Positions 14,258 through 14,324 of a stretch of 14,324 nucleotides of DNA are shown here, one piece after another. Below the pieces are notes generated by a model. It made no database searches. It was not told the DNA's origin and saw nothing but the letters and a program-made list of their open reading frames with translations. Every line of letters begins with the position of its first letter. Within the stretch, counting starts at the first letter, position 1. Made by a program: the position numbers and the translations under genes. Source of the DNA: Prevotellaceae bacterium UBA2448 (GTDB taxonomy: Bacteria; Bacteroidota; Bacteroidia; Bacteroidales; Bacteroidaceae); NCBI GenBank assembly GCA_002342585.1, contig DDQG01000037.1, positions 1 through 14,324 of the forward strand, in the 5' to 3' direction.

Positions 14258-14324
14258 GGAAGGATGGGTGAGTGGCTGAAACCACCAGTTTGCTAAACTG
14301 ACGTACGGGTTACCGTACCGGGGG
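14258..14324 (+). tRNA. tRNA-Ser(GCT), 3' end cut by window edge
   Basis: The 5' acceptor strand GGAAGGA (14258-14264), a serine-type D arm with GAGTGGCTGA, and an anticodon arm CCAGT-TTGCTAA-ACTGA with anticodon GCT (14292-14294) are visible; the first anticodon-stem pair is a C-A mismatch. The long variable arm TACGG-GTTA-CCGTA, a class II feature, supports serine. The sequence ends at the start of the T stem, so the 3' acceptor strand lies outside the window. It reads AGC and AGT codons. Confidence 0.93.

Overview
The window looks like a chromosomal segment of a Bacteroidales bacterium, most likely Prevotella-like. Reasons: TAnnTTTG promoter elements typical of the phylum, a lack of convincing Shine-Dalgarno sequences, an FeoA-FeoB fusion, a PorE-like TPR/PD40/OmpA lipoprotein, and protein sequences that read like Bacteroidales orthologues. 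Identification rests on reading the proteins by eye; no database search was possible. I see no phage, insertion sequence, CRISPR array or toxin-antitoxin pair.

Layout. Bases 1-420 are non-coding and AT-rich. They hold a perfect AT hairpin, an unexplained structured element (204-309), and a terminator-like hairpin (359-390) that overlaps the thyA promoter. A plus-strand cluster follows: thyA, folA and an RsmF-type rRNA m5C methyltransferase (folA and the methyltransferase overlap by ATGA), then an unrecognised 186-residue protein with its own predicted promoter. From 3715 to 14058 every gene is on the minus strand. In transcription order these are an FdtA-like sugar-nucleotide ketoisomerase, a FemAB/GNAT-like acyltransferase (ATGA overlap), MazG, an AGCS sodium:amino-acid symporter, a CPA2/Kef cation:proton antiporter, the FeoA-FeoB ferrous iron transporter, a 55-residue FeoB-associated Cys-rich membrane protein, and the PorE-like lipoprotein. 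The right edge cuts a tRNA-Ser(GCT) that has its own promoter and diverges from the fdtA-like gene.

How the genes work together. ThyA and FolA form the thymidylate/tetrahydrofolate cycle: ThyA oxidises methylene-THF to DHF and FolA regenerates THF. FeoAB and the Cys-rich protein form a ferrous iron uptake unit. MazG is a house-cleaning NTP pyrophosphohydrolase. The FdtA-like/acyltransferase pair probably modifies a surface sugar, but no sugar-nucleotide or transaminase genes accompany it here.

The most unusual signal is not a gene. Four spacers (thyA-folA, after the 186-residue gene, antiporter-symporter, acyltransferase-mazG) consist largely of degenerate 6-8 bp tandem repeats. They start or stop at, or inside, the neighbouring stop and start codons, and three of the four carry closely related cores (GGTTAA, AGTTTAA, GGTAAAC). 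The second item worth checking is the structured element at 204-309.
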